Assembly (NCBI RefSeq): GCF_000466965.1
Contig: NZ_BATB01000024.1
Span: 1 to 46,200 of the forward strand
Length of the DNA: 46,200 nt
Reading direction: 5' to 3'
From: Limimaricola cinnabarinus LL-001
GTDB taxonomy: Bacteria > Pseudomonadota > Alphaproteobacteria > Rhodobacterales > Rhodobacteraceae
Shown: positions 10,722 to 18,551 of the stretch, piece after piece
Numbering within the stretch: the stretch's first letter is position 1
How the letters are laid out: every line of letters begins with the position of its first letter
Notes under the pieces: model-generated
What the model was told of the DNA's origin: nothing
The model's database searches: none
Seen by the model: only the letters and a program-made list of their open reading frames with translations
Made by a program: the position numbers and the translations under genes

Positions 10722-10741
10722 TAATTCCACTATGCGGAAAT
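10722..10741. promoter_or_regulatory. Candidate IclR-family operator upstream of the beta-oxidation operon
   Basis: The plus strand reads TAATTCCACTATGCGGAAAT. It contains an imperfect inverted repeat, ATTCC and GGAAAT around a CTATG-type centre, the TTCC...GGAA layout common for IclR-type operators. The 15-mer TAATTCCACTATGCG (10722-10736) is repeated exactly, on the other strand, at the dctP promoter (14622-14636). It lies 63-82 nt before the fadJ-type start codon, in the only sizeable gap between the regulator and the catabolic genes. Confidence 0.62.
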
Positions 10742-10751
10742 ATGATTGCGG

Positions 10752-11562
10752 TTAGATATCGTGTCGCGACAGGAACGGTCCCTGCCCCATGATCCGCTCA
10801 AGCTCGCGCACCCCTTGCTGCAACCGTGGCCCGACCTCGGTCTGCATTCGCTCCATGCTCAGATCCTTGGGCATCGCGCCGCAGGTGAAGATGACCGGCT
10901 CGCTCAGGTCGCGCGACTGGAACGGCACCGAAACGGCGTGGATGTTGGCGGCGAAGTACGACGCCGGATCGGCGATCACGAAGCTTCGGTGACGAGCTGC
11001 GTATAAGCGATGCGCCGCGCCTCCCGCGCCGTCTCCTCGTCGAGGCCGCGATGCCCCTCGCATCGGCCACCGCTTCGGCAAAACCCTCCTCCGACAGCGC
11101 CGCCAGCATCGCGTGACCCGAACTCGACCCCTTGAAAGGGAGCCGATGCCCGACCTCGAGCCAGATCGAGGAGACCTCCTGCGGCCGCCATGTCTTGGTG
11201 ATCAGCACCCGTCCCCGGTCGCGCACCGACAACAGCGCCAGCGTGCCGGTCTCGTCCGCCACACGCTGCATGATCGGCCCCGAAAGCTCCACAAAGGAGA
11301 TCGACGCGCTCGCGACATTGCCGAGGGCCAGCAGTGCGGGCCCCGGGCGGTAGCGGTCGTGGCGGCGCGCATGGCTGAGATAGCCCAGGGATTGCAGCGT
11401 GAAGGTCAGCCGCGACACCGTGCTCTTCGGCAGGCCGGTCCGCTCCGAGATCTCGGCATTGCCCAGCCCGTCATCGGAGGGACGGAAGGCGCGCAGCACC
11501 GATAGCCCACGCGCCAGCGTGGTGGCGAAACGGCGGTCCTGGCTTTCGTCGGTGATCTTCAT
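10752..11562 (-). CDS. IclR-family transcriptional regulator (two one-base frameshifts)
   Basis: N-terminal winged helix-turn-helix is clear: ARGLSVLRAF, then GLGNAEISERTGLPKSTVSR and LTFTLQSLGYLSH. The effector domain follows (VADETGTLALLSVRD, GSSSGHAMLAAL). One base is missing near 11051-11058 (a C/G run), after which a second frame reads GLDEETAREARRIAYTQLVTE. A second base is missing near 10984, after which a third frame reads SFVIADPASYFAANIHAVSV and ends SRHDI at 10752. With two bases restored the length is 270 residues, normal. It starts 7 nt after dctM, so it is probably co-transcribed with the TRAP genes. The azelate repressor AzeR is an IclR protein by published work, which makes a dicarboxylate-responsive repressor plausible here; effector not proven. 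Confidence 0.88.
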
Positions 11563-11569
11563 GTCAGCC

Positions 11570-12906
11570 TCACATCGAATAGGGGATCAGCAGCGACAGC
11601 GCCGGAACCGCCATGATGAGGATCAGCACCAGAACGTCCAGAGCGAGGAAACGCGCGATGCCCGCAAAGATGCGGTCGATCGGCACCTCGCGCCCCACCA
11701 CACCCGCGATGACGAAGACGTTGAGGCCGACGGGGGGCGTGATGAGACCGATCTCCAGAAGCTTGATGACCACGACACCGAACCAGATCAGGTCGAAGCC
11801 ATAGGTCTCGATCAGCGGGATCATCAGCGGCAGGGTCAGCACCATGATGCCGATCGGATCGAGAAACATGCCCAAGAGCAGATAGATCGCCGCGATCGCC
11901 AGCATCAGCACCACAGGCGACAGCTCGGCCGCGGTGACCGCCTCGACGATGTCGGGGGCGACGCCGGTGAGGGCGATGAAGGCCACGAAGATCTTGGCCC
12001 CGGCCGCAATCAGGAAGATGGACGTGGTCTGGATCGCGGTTTCACGCAGGCTCTCCCATATCGCGCGCAGCGTCAGCTTGCGCTGCACGAGGCCGATCAG
12101 AATGGCGGCCGAGACACAGACCGCCGCGGCTTCGGTCGCGGTGAAGATGCCGCCATAGATGCCGCCGACGATGATCACGAAAAGCAGCACCGCGGGCCAG
12201 CTTTCGAGCGCCGCGCGGCCCCGGTCGGCCATGGTGATGGTGCCGGTGAAGGCGGGCGCGGCCGAGGGGTCGCGCTTGACCCAGATGAAGATCACCAGAA
12301 GGAAGCCCAGGAGCGAGACGAGGCCCGGCAGGATGCCGCGAGGAACAGCTGGCTGATCGAGGTCTCGGTGAAGATGCCGTAGATGATGAAGAGCACCGAA
12401 GGCGGAATGAGCGAGCCCAATGTGCCGCCCGCCGCGACGCTCGCCGTGGCGAGACGCTTGTCATAGCCGACCGAGAGCATCTCGGGCGTGCAGATCCGGC
12501 CCATGGTCGACGCGCAGGCGATGGACGACCCGGTGATCGCCGAAAAGCCGCCGCAGCCCACGACCGAGGCCATTGCCACGCCGCCGGGCACCTTGGCGAG
12601 CCAGACCCGCGCCGCGTGGTAGATCTTGGTGGTGATGTCGGCGCGATAGGCGATGTGTCCCAGCGCCACGAAGAGCGGGATCATCGACAGATCATAGCTG
12701 TGGATGAGATCGAAGCTGTTGGAGAACACCAGCGACGAGGTTGGGCGGATCGCGCGTTCGGGCGCGAAGCTCCCGGTGCGGAAGGCGAAGATGACGAAGG
12801 TGCCTATGGTGGCGATGGCCGCCAGCGCGAAGGCGATCGGCACGCGCAGTGCCAGAAGGAAAAGAACGGAGCCGAAGGCCACGAGACCGATGAGAGTGCC
12901 GTCCAT
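11570..12906 (-). CDS. dctM: TRAP transporter large permease DctM (one-base frameshift)
   Basis: Hydrophobic protein with about a dozen predicted membrane helices, starting MDGTLIGLVAFGSVLFLLAL at ATG 12906, 4 nt after dctQ. Family blocks visible are GGFSAITGSSIACASTMGRI, YDKRLATASVAAGGTLGSLIPPSV and the C-terminal EIGLITPPVGLNVFVIAGVV. Frame one ends its match at SQLFLA. A G is missing in a GGG run near 12335-12338, after which the next frame reads VIFIWVKRDPSAAPAF. Restored length is about 445 residues, normal. It is the sodium-coupled translocation subunit of the tripartite importer formed with DctQ and DctP. Confidence 0.92.
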
Positions 12907-12910
12907 GGTC

Positions 12911-13437
12911 TCAGACCTCTTCGTGGGGGCTATGCGTGGGAAGACCGGTCAGCACCCGGCCGCCCGAACGGATGGTGCGGATATCGCCCACGACCTGAAT
13001 CGCGAGGCGCAGCCAGCAAAAGGCCACGCCGAACAGGAAGATCACGCGGCCCGGCCACTTCGGCAAGGACAGCTGTCCGAAGAAGTAGCTGCCGGATTCC
13101 AGCGTGTGCACCGCCTCGTTCCAGCCCGCCCAGATCAGCGGCGCCAGAGCGAAGAGCCCGACCACCGAGCCCAGAACCACCAGCCAGTCCTGGGTCAGCG
13201 GCGACAGCCGTTCCGAGAGCACCTCGACCACGATGTTGGCGCGCGCGGCGGCTGTCGCGGCCAGTGGCAGCACGATGGCCGCGACCATGAGTTCGCGCAC
13301 CATGTTGATCGTGTCGGGATCCCCGAGTTCAGCGTCGCGCGCAGCAGCACGCTGGTGGTGATCAGCAGCCCAAGACCAATCACCGCGATGGCGGCGAGGT
13401 TGAGCAGGAAACTCTCGATACGGCTCAGCATCGGCAA
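12911..13437 (-). CDS. dctQ: TRAP transporter small permease DctQ (one-base frameshift)
   Basis: Four-helix membrane protein starting MPMLSRIESFLLNLAAIAVI at ATG 13437. The first frame matches to RATLNSGIP. A C is missing from the C run near 13318-13325, after which the other frame continues TINMVRELMVAAIVLPLA and ends at 12911. About 175 residues once restored, the usual size. The pattern of three to four hydrophobic segments with a conserved W-rich loop (APLIWAGWNEAVHTLESG) matches DctQ. It sits between dctP and dctM, separated from dctP by a 104-nt gap with a strong stem-loop. Confidence 0.88.
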
Positions 13438-13494
13438 TCCCTTCCGGCCGGGAGCCCGTGGCCCCCGCCGCTCTGGCGAATGTCAGTGTGAATG

Positions 13495-13521
13495 GGGCGG
13501 CGCGGGTGAGACGCGCCGCCC
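13495..13521 (-). other. Intercistronic stem-loop between dctP and dctQ
   Basis: Perfect 10-bp arms GGGCGGCGCG and CGCGCCGCCC with a 7-nt loop. On the transcribed strand the hairpin is followed by ATTCACACTG, not a U-run, so it is more likely a 3'-end stabiliser or partial attenuator for dctP mRNA than a full terminator. Binding proteins of tripartite and ABC importers are usually needed in excess of permease. Confidence 0.6.
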
Positions 13522-13541
13522 GGCGGTCTACCCGGTGCGGG

Positions 13542-14600
13542 TCAGCCGCGCTCCCAAGGATAGCCCTCGGCCTCGACCTCGGCCTGGTACTTGTCGATCA
13601 GGCCGCGATACTCCTCGAGCAGCGCCTGCCCGTCGAGACCGGCGGCATCGGCCTGCGCCGACCACTCCTCGAGATAGGTGTTGCCCTTCTCGACCAGCTT
13701 GGCGCGCTCCTCCTCGGGCAGCTCGATGATCTCGACGCCCGCTTCGCGCATCTTCTCGACGGCGGCGTCGTTGTCGGCGTTCACGAGGCGGCCGAACTCG
13801 TCGGACAGGCCCTCACCCGCTTCCATCAGCGCCTGCTGCTGGTCCTCGGGGAGCGAGTCGTAGGCATCCTTGTTCATGAAGATGCCCAGAGCGCCGACCT
13901 GACCCCAGTTGAGCATGGTGTAGCTGTCCATGACTTCTTGCTGGTTCAGCGCGCCAACCGCGTAGGAATAGCCCTGAGAGCAGTCGAGCAGGCCCGAATC
14001 GAGGCCCTGATAGGCGTCGTAGATCGACATGTTGACGAGGTTCGCGCCGAAATCGGCGAAGGTCTTGCCATAGGCGCCGACACCGCGAACCTTGAGCCCG
14101 TCGATATCCTCGACCGTGCGGATCGCCTTGCCCTTGCAGCCGATATGCACGGCCGAGGTGGTGTAGGTGCCCAGATAGACGAGGTTCTGGTCGGCGAGGT
14201 TCGCCTGAATCGCCTCGGAGCCGCGCATCAGCTCGTCGGTGGCCTTCATACCGACCCAAGGGTCGGGGTTCTGCACGGGCAGGTCGGCGATGCCGTAGGC
14301 CAGCATTTCCTGTGGGAAATAGACGCCGATGATGGTGCCGGCATCCGCCACGCCGTCGGCCACGGCCTGAGCCGCGGCATCGGCCTTGAACAGCGCACCG
14401 CCCCACTGGACGTCGAAGGTCAACTCGCCCTCGGTGCGGGTCTTCACGTCCTCGACGAACCAGTTGAGCGCCTCGGCGCGGGCGCCGCGGTTGGGACCGG
14501 CCTCGCCAAAGAACAGCGTGGTTTCGGCATGGGCGATGGAGCCGAGCGTGGCACCTGCGAGAATCGTCGTGGCGAGAGCCGCCTTCAGAAATCGCGTCAT
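13542..14600 (-). CDS. dctP: TRAP transporter substrate-binding protein DctP
   Basis: 352 residues with a Sec signal peptide (MTRFLKAALATTILAGATLG...AHA, cleavage about residue 25). DctP fold landmarks are RTEGELTFDVQWGGALF, VADAGTIIGVYFPQEML, and the DIDGLKVRGVG segment holding the conserved arginine that usually salt-bridges a substrate carboxylate. Periplasmic ligand capture for the DctQM permease follows from the family; the ligand is therefore expected to be a carboxylate. First gene of the TRAP-IclR transcript, with Shine-Dalgarno AGGAGGAG 7-8 nt before ATG 14600 and the operator-like box just upstream. Confidence 0.94.
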   Translation of the reverse strand: MTRFLKAALATTILAGATLGSIAHAETTLFFGEAGPNRGARAEALNWFVEDVKTRTEGELTFDVQWGGALFKADAAAQAVADGVADAGTIIGVYFPQEMLAYGIADLPVQNPDPWVGMKATDELMRGSEAIQANLADQNLVYLGTYTTSAVHIGCKGKAIRTVEDIDGLKVRGVGAYGKTFADFGANLVNMSIYDAYQGLDSGLLDCSQGYSYAVGALNQQEVMDSYTMLNWGQVGALGIFMNKDAYDSLPEDQQQALMEAGEGLSDEFGRLVNADNDAAVEKMREAGVEIIELPEEERAKLVEKGNTYLEEWSAQADAAGLDGQALLEEYRGLIDKYQAEVEAEGYPWERG

Positions 14601-14621
14601 TTCAGTCTCCTCCTGAAGTTT

Positions 14622-14638
14622 CGCATAGTGGAATTATA
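14622..14638 (-). promoter_or_regulatory. dctP promoter -10 overlapped by candidate IclR operator
   Basis: On the minus strand a perfect TATAAT hexamer occupies 14638-14633; no convincing -35 is seen 16-18 nt upstream. The 15-mer TAATTCCACTATGCG (minus strand, 14636-14622), identical to the box before the fadJ-type gene, overlaps the -10 and the expected start site. The same place also shows a wider palindrome with arms TAGTGGAAT and ATTCTACTA (8 of 9 pair). A protein bound here would block RNA polymerase, so repression is the simplest model. Operator assignment to the adjacent IclR regulator is inference. Confidence 0.6.
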
Positions 14639-14716
14639 TTCTACTACATGAAACCTACGGGAGCGCCGACAGTCTGGCAACCCATCGCTTACGCCGCAAC
14701 GCGGCATCGCCGGGCC

Positions 14717-15196
14717 TCAGTCGATGATAGTGCATAGATCGGCGCGCGGCGCGCCCTGCCCCGCCTGCAAAAACGCCAACGTGATCGGCAGCTTGAACCG
14801 GCGCGGCCCGGCGGAGCCGGGGTTGAGATAGAGCACATCCCGCGATGTTTCGATCAGCGGCCTGTGCGAATGTCCGCTGATCACCACGTCGATCCCGGGC
14901 GCGGCCGCATCGAAATCGAGCGTCTTGCGATCATGGCGCATGTGGATGCGCAGCCCGCCGAGATCGAGATCGACCGTTTCGGGGAACCGGGCGCACCACC
15001 CGGCCGTGTCGATATTGCCCCGGATGGCGGTGACCGGCGCGATGCGCTCGAGCGCGTCCACGATCTCCTCGCGGCCGATGTCGCCGCCATGCAGGATATG
15101 ATCGACCGGCGCCGCGCCCGCTGTCCCGGCCAGCGCGGCGATCGCTTCGGGGCGCAACAGCCCGTGCGTGTCCGAGATGACCCCGATTCGCATCAT
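14717..15196 (-). CDS. YfcE/MJ0936-type metallophosphoesterase
   Basis: 159 residues. All metal-binding motifs of the small calcineurin-like phosphatases are present: GVISDTHG near the start, HGGDIG, RGNID, and GHSH followed by LYLNPGSAGPRRF at the C-terminus. The YfcE-type members hydrolyse phosphodiesters in vitro; the physiological substrate is unknown. The start ATGATG at 15196 overlaps the stop of the luciferase-like oxidoreductase by 4 nt, so the two are translated together. Confidence 0.9.
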   Translation of the reverse strand: MMRIGVISDTHGLLRPEAIAALAGTAGAAPVDHILHGGDIGREEIVDALERIAPVTAIRGNIDTAGWCARFPETVDLDLGGLRIHMRHDRKTLDFDAAAPGIDVVISGHSHRPLIETSRDVLYLNPGSAGPRRFKLPITLAFLQAGQGAPRADLCTIID

Positions 15197-16227
15197 GCGG
15201 CGGCGCGGCGCAGTTCGGGGGCCACCCTGGTGCCCAGAATCTCGATCGCCTTCATCAGCTGCGCGTGGTCATAGACCCCGATCGCCATCTGGATCAACAT
15301 CCGATCAAAGCCGAAAAGCTCGTGTGTCGCGAGGATCTTGTCGACCATCTCGGCGGGGCTGCCGACGAATTGCGCGCCATTGGGTCCGCGCGCCGCGTCG
15401 AACTGGGCGCGGCTCGTGGGACCCCAACCGCGCTCGCCACCGATCCGGTTCATCACCTCGGCCTGCGCGGGATAGAAGATGTCGGCGGCCTGCTGGCTCG
15501 TCTCGGCCACGAAGCCATGCACATTGAGCGAGGTCTTGAGCGTCTTCGGATCATGCCCCATCTGCGTGGCGCTCTTGCGATAGAGCTTGAACAGCGGCGC
15601 GAAGCGCGCGGGCTCTCCGCCGATTATGGCGAGCGCCATGGGCAGCCCCAGCGCCCCCGCCCGCGCCACCGATTGCGGCGAACCGCCGACCGCGCGCCAG
15701 ATCGGCAGTTTGTCCTGCACCGGGCGCGGATAGACGCCGCGACCGGGGATTTCGTGGGTGTGCTCGCTGCCGGGCCAGCGGATCACCTCCCCATCGTTGA
15801 GCGCCATGAGAAGCTGCAGCTTTTCCTCGAACAGATCCTCGTAATCATCGAGGTCGTGGCCGAAGAGCGGGAAGCTCTCGATGAAGGAACCGCGCCCGGC
15901 GATGATCTCGGCCCGCCCGTCGGTGAGGTTGTCGAGCGTCGCGAACTGCTGGAACACGCGGATCGGATCGTCGGAGCTCAGCACCGTCACAGCGCTCGAC
16001 AGCCGGATGCGCGAGGTCCGGCCCGCCGCCGCCGCCAGCGCCACGGCGGGGGCCGAAACGGCATAGTCGGGGCGGTGATGCTCGCCCAGACCGAACACGT
16101 CGAGGCCCACCTCGTCGGCAAGCGCGATCTCTTCGACCAACTGGCGCAGCCTGAGCGCCGGATCGACCCGCGCGCCGCTGACCGGGTCGGTGCCCACATC
16201 GCCGAATGTATAAAGGCCCAGTTCCAT
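15193..16227 (-). CDS. LLM-class (luciferase-like) flavin-dependent oxidoreductase
   Basis: 344 residues from ATG 16227 (MELGLYTFGDVG), with GGAG 6-9 nt upstream. The reading frame stays open far upstream on this strand, but that stretch is antisense to the phospholipase D gene and is not coding. Bacterial-luciferase-like TIM barrel: EVGLDVFGLGEHHRPDYA, SSAVTVLSSDDPIRVFQQFA, GRAEIIAGRGSFIESFPLFG, and PIWRAVGGSPQSVARAGALG. FMNH2-dependent monooxygenation is the family chemistry; substrate unknown. Stop overlaps the metallophosphatase start (ATGA). It is divergent from the phospholipase D gene across about 180 nt. Confidence 0.9.
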   Translation of the reverse strand: MELGLYTFGDVGTDPVSGARVDPALRLRQLVEEIALADEVGLDVFGLGEHHRPDYAVSAPAVALAAAAGRTSRIRLSSAVTVLSSDDPIRVFQQFATLDNLTDGRAEIIAGRGSFIESFPLFGHDLDDYEDLFEEKLQLLMALNDGEVIRWPGSEHTHEIPGRGVYPRPVQDKLPIWRAVGGSPQSVARAGALGLPMALAIIGGEPARFAPLFKLYRKSATQMGHDPKTLKTSLNVHGFVAETSQQAADIFYPAQAEVMNRIGGERGWGPTSRAQFDAARGPNGAQFVGSPAEMVDKILATHELFGFDRMLIQMAIGVYDHAQLMKAIEILGTRVAPELRRAAA

Positions 16228-16407
16228 CTCGCTCTCCGAAGGCTTTGTGTTCCATCCGGATCTAAGGCCACGCCCCGCCCCGTCCAACCGGCGCGATCGC
16301 GCAGTGTCTGTGCGCGGCTGGCAAGGCGGGTGGTCAGGCGGAGGAACCCTGTTGCACCACCGCGGCGTTTCGCGCACATCGGGTCGACATATCGGGATTT
16401 GGCGCGC

Positions 16408-17796
16408 TTGTTCACCTATGACACCTTTCTGCTGACCCTTTTCGGCGTCGGCCTCGCGCTGCTCGCCACGGTGATGCTGCTGCAGCAGCGGCGCACGCCG
16501 CAATCCGCTGCCGCGTGGATCCTTGCGATCATCCTGCTGCCTTGGGTCGCGATCCCGCTGTTCTTCGCCTTGGGCTTTCGCAAGCAGGGCGGCCGCCACC
16601 CGACGATCCGCTTTTCCACGCCGCCGGGCGATGCGCCCGCTGATCCCTCGCGCGGGCCGCCGGAGGCGTTTCGTGCCTACGGCGTGCCGGCGGCGACCAC
16701 GGGCAACCGGATTGAGCTGCACCGCGACGCCAAGCACGCCCGCGAGGCGATGCGCGAAATGGTCAAGACCGCGCGGCATGAACTCGACATCACCTTCTAT
16801 CTGATCCACGACGACGCGATCGGTCGTGATTTCGTCGATCTGCTGACCTCTCGCGTCGAGGACGGCGTGCAGGTGCGGCTGATCATCGACCGTCTCGGCG
16901 GGTTCTGGGGCCCGCACAAGGCGCTCGCACGCTTCGAGGCGGCGGGCGGCAGCCTGCGCTGGCACCAGCCCTTCCTCAACTGGCCGCTCAAGGGCCACAT
17001 GAACCTGCGCAACCACCGCAAGATGATCATCGCCGACCGCGCCCGCGCCTGGACCGGCGGGCGCAATGTCGGCTGCGAATACATGGGCTTTCCAACCCAT
17101 TCGCGCCACGAGAAGGGCAATCCCGAACTCTGGCGCGACCTGTCCTTCACCTTGAACGGCCCCTCGGTCGAGGTGCTGTGGGACCTGTTCCGCGCCGATT
17201 GGGGATCGGCCGAAGGCGAGGTCGACCCCCTGCCCGAGTTGCATGTCGAGGCGCGACCCGGCGAAGCCATGGTGCAGGTCGTCCCTTCCGGCCCGGACAC
17301 GCATCTCGATCCGCTGCACGACGTGCTGGTGCAGATGATCCACGCGGCCACGCGCCGCGTCTGGATCGCCACGCCCTATTTCCTGCCGACCGAGCCGCTC
17401 AACGCGGCGCTGTGCACGGCGGCGCGGCGCGGGGTCGATGTGGCGGTGATGGTGCCCGCCCGCTCGAACCAGCGCATCGCCGATTTCGCGCGCGGGGCCT
17501 ATCTGAGAACACTCGACGAGGCGGGCGCGCGGGTGCTGCAATTGCCGCGCCAGATGACCCATGCCAAGGCGGGCGTGATCGACGACGCCGCTTGGGCCGG
17601 ATCGGCCAATTTCGACGTGCGCTCGATGCTCCTCAATTTCGAGGTGGCGGTCTTCGTTTACGACGCGCCGTCGGTGGCGCTCTTGGCCGACTGGTTCGCC
17701 GCAGAAACCGCGATCTGCCGCCAGGGCGTGCGCCGCCCCAAACTTGGTCGCAGGCTGGCCGAGGGGGTGTTCCGCCTTGGCGCCCCCATGCTCTGA
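16408..17796 (+). CDS. Phospholipase D-family cardiolipin synthase-like membrane protein
   Basis: About 462 residues. Two N-terminal hydrophobic helices (TFLLTLFGVGLALLATVML and AAAWILAIILLPWVAIPLFF) are followed by two HKD catalytic motifs: HRKMIIAD within NLRNHRKMIIADRARAWTGG, and HAKAGVID within MTHAKAGVIDDAAWAGSANF. This is the ClsA arrangement: condensation of two phosphatidylglycerols into cardiolipin at the inner membrane. No ATG lies at a sensible place; TTG 16408 (or TTG 16399) is the likely start, just before the first helix, without a strong Shine-Dalgarno. The frame is open much further upstream, but that region is antisense to the oxidoreductase. An EEP-family hydrolase follows 21 nt later. 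Confidence 0.85.
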   Translation: MFTYDTFLLTLFGVGLALLATVMLLQQRRTPQSAAAWILAIILLPWVAIPLFFALGFRKQGGRHPTIRFSTPPGDAPADPSRGPPEAFRAYGVPAATTGNRIELHRDAKHAREAMREMVKTARHELDITFYLIHDDAIGRDFVDLLTSRVEDGVQVRLIIDRLGGFWGPHKALARFEAAGGSLRWHQPFLNWPLKGHMNLRNHRKMIIADRARAWTGGRNVGCEYMGFPTHSRHEKGNPELWRDLSFTLNGPSVEVLWDLFRADWGSAEGEVDPLPELHVEARPGEAMVQVVPSGPDTHLDPLHDVLVQMIHAATRRVWIATPYFLPTEPLNAALCTAARRGVDVAVMVPARSNQRIADFARGAYLRTLDEAGARVLQLPRQMTHAKAGVIDDAAWAGSANFDVRSMLLNFEVAVFVYDAPSVALLADWFAAETAICRQGVRRPKLGRRLAEGVFRLGAPML

Positions 17797-17817
17797 AACG
17801 GCTTTCGTGAGGATCTC

Positions 17818-18534
17818 ATGACCGACACCCATCTGCGTCCCGGTCGCCTCAGGCTGGTGAGCTACAACATCCGCAAGGCTCTCGGCACCGACCGGCGGCG
17901 CAACCCCGCGCGCATCTGCAACGTCATCGCCGCGATGGAGGCCGACATCGTGGTCCTGCAGGAGGCGGATCTGCGGCTCGGCGCGCGGCCCACGGCGATC
18001 CCGCTGACCGAGTTGTCTCAGCTCGGCGGGCTCAAGGCGGTCGATTTCGGACAATCGGCCCGGTCGCTCGGCTGGCACGGCAACGCGATGCTGGTGCGCG
18101 AGGGCATCGAGGTGGGCGCGCTGCACAAGATGGTGCTGCCGGGCTTCGAGCCGCGCGGCGCGATCTTCGCCGATCTGGAAACGCCCGCGGGACCGCTCCG
18201 GGTGGGGGGGCTGCATCTGGGCCTGCTGCGTGGGTCGCGCAGGTTGCAGCTGTCGCATATCGTCGACGAGCTGGACCGCATGGAGCCGCGCCCCACGGTG
18301 CTGGCGGGCGATCTCAACGAATGGTCGGAGCGGGTCGGCCTCGGGCGGCTGGCGCGGCGCTTCGATATCCACGCGCCGGGGCGCAGCTTTCATGCCCGCA
18401 GGCCGGTCGCCGCACTCGATCGGATCGCCATCGGGGCGGGGATCGTCATCGCCCAGAGCGGCGTCTGGCACGAACAACCCGCCCCCGCGGCCTCGGATCA
18501 CCTGCCGATCTGGGCCGACCTGCGCCACGCCTGA
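17818..18534 (+). CDS. Endonuclease/exonuclease/phosphatase (EEP) family protein
   Basis: 238 residues. Metal-dependent EEP core motifs in order: LVSYNIRKALG (Asn), IVVLQEADL (catalytic Glu), GLHLGLL, LAGDLNEW (Asp and Asn) and C-terminal SDHLPIWADL (Asp-His). The superfamily includes DNases, sphingomyelinases and inositol-phosphate phosphatases. Placement after a phospholipase D-type gene suggests a phosphodiester in lipid turnover, but this is inference. Its TGA lies in the hairpin shared with the convergent nitroreductase. Confidence 0.85.
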   Translation: MTDTHLRPGRLRLVSYNIRKALGTDRRRNPARICNVIAAMEADIVVLQEADLRLGARPTAIPLTELSQLGGLKAVDFGQSARSLGWHGNAMLVREGIEVGALHKMVLPGFEPRGAIFADLETPAGPLRVGGLHLGLLRGSRRLQLSHIVDELDRMEPRPTVLAGDLNEWSERVGLGRLARRFDIHAPGRSFHARRPVAALDRIAIGAGIVIAQSGVWHEQPAPAASDHLPIWADLRHA

Positions 18535-18551
18535 CGCGACGGATGCGTCAG
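18531..18551. terminator. Hairpin spanning both stop codons of convergent genes
   Basis: Arms CTGACGC and GCGTCAG (7 bp, perfect) with a 7-nt loop. The left arm contains the TGA of the EEP gene and the right arm the TGA (as TCA) of the nitroreductase. No U-tract on either side, so it would be a weak or Rho-assisted bidirectional terminator at best. Confidence 0.5.

Noticed and set aside
2805..13437. True pseudogenes in the beta-oxidation/TRAP island
   Set aside because: All breaks are single-base losses of the same sign, several in short C/G runs, flanked by perfectly conserved coding sequence on both sides. Sequencing error is simpler than decay.
15265..16407. Upstream extension of the phospholipase D frame on the plus strand
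   Set aside because: It is antisense to the LLM oxidoreductase and His/Arg-rich; the protein family begins with the membrane helix after TTG 16408.
16228..18528. Very long open frame (to 1111 residues) extending the LLM oxidoreductase upstream on the minus strand
   Set aside because: It runs antisense through the phospholipase D and EEP genes. Low stop frequency in GC-rich antisense frames explains it, and no domain is recognisable before MELGLYTFGDVG.
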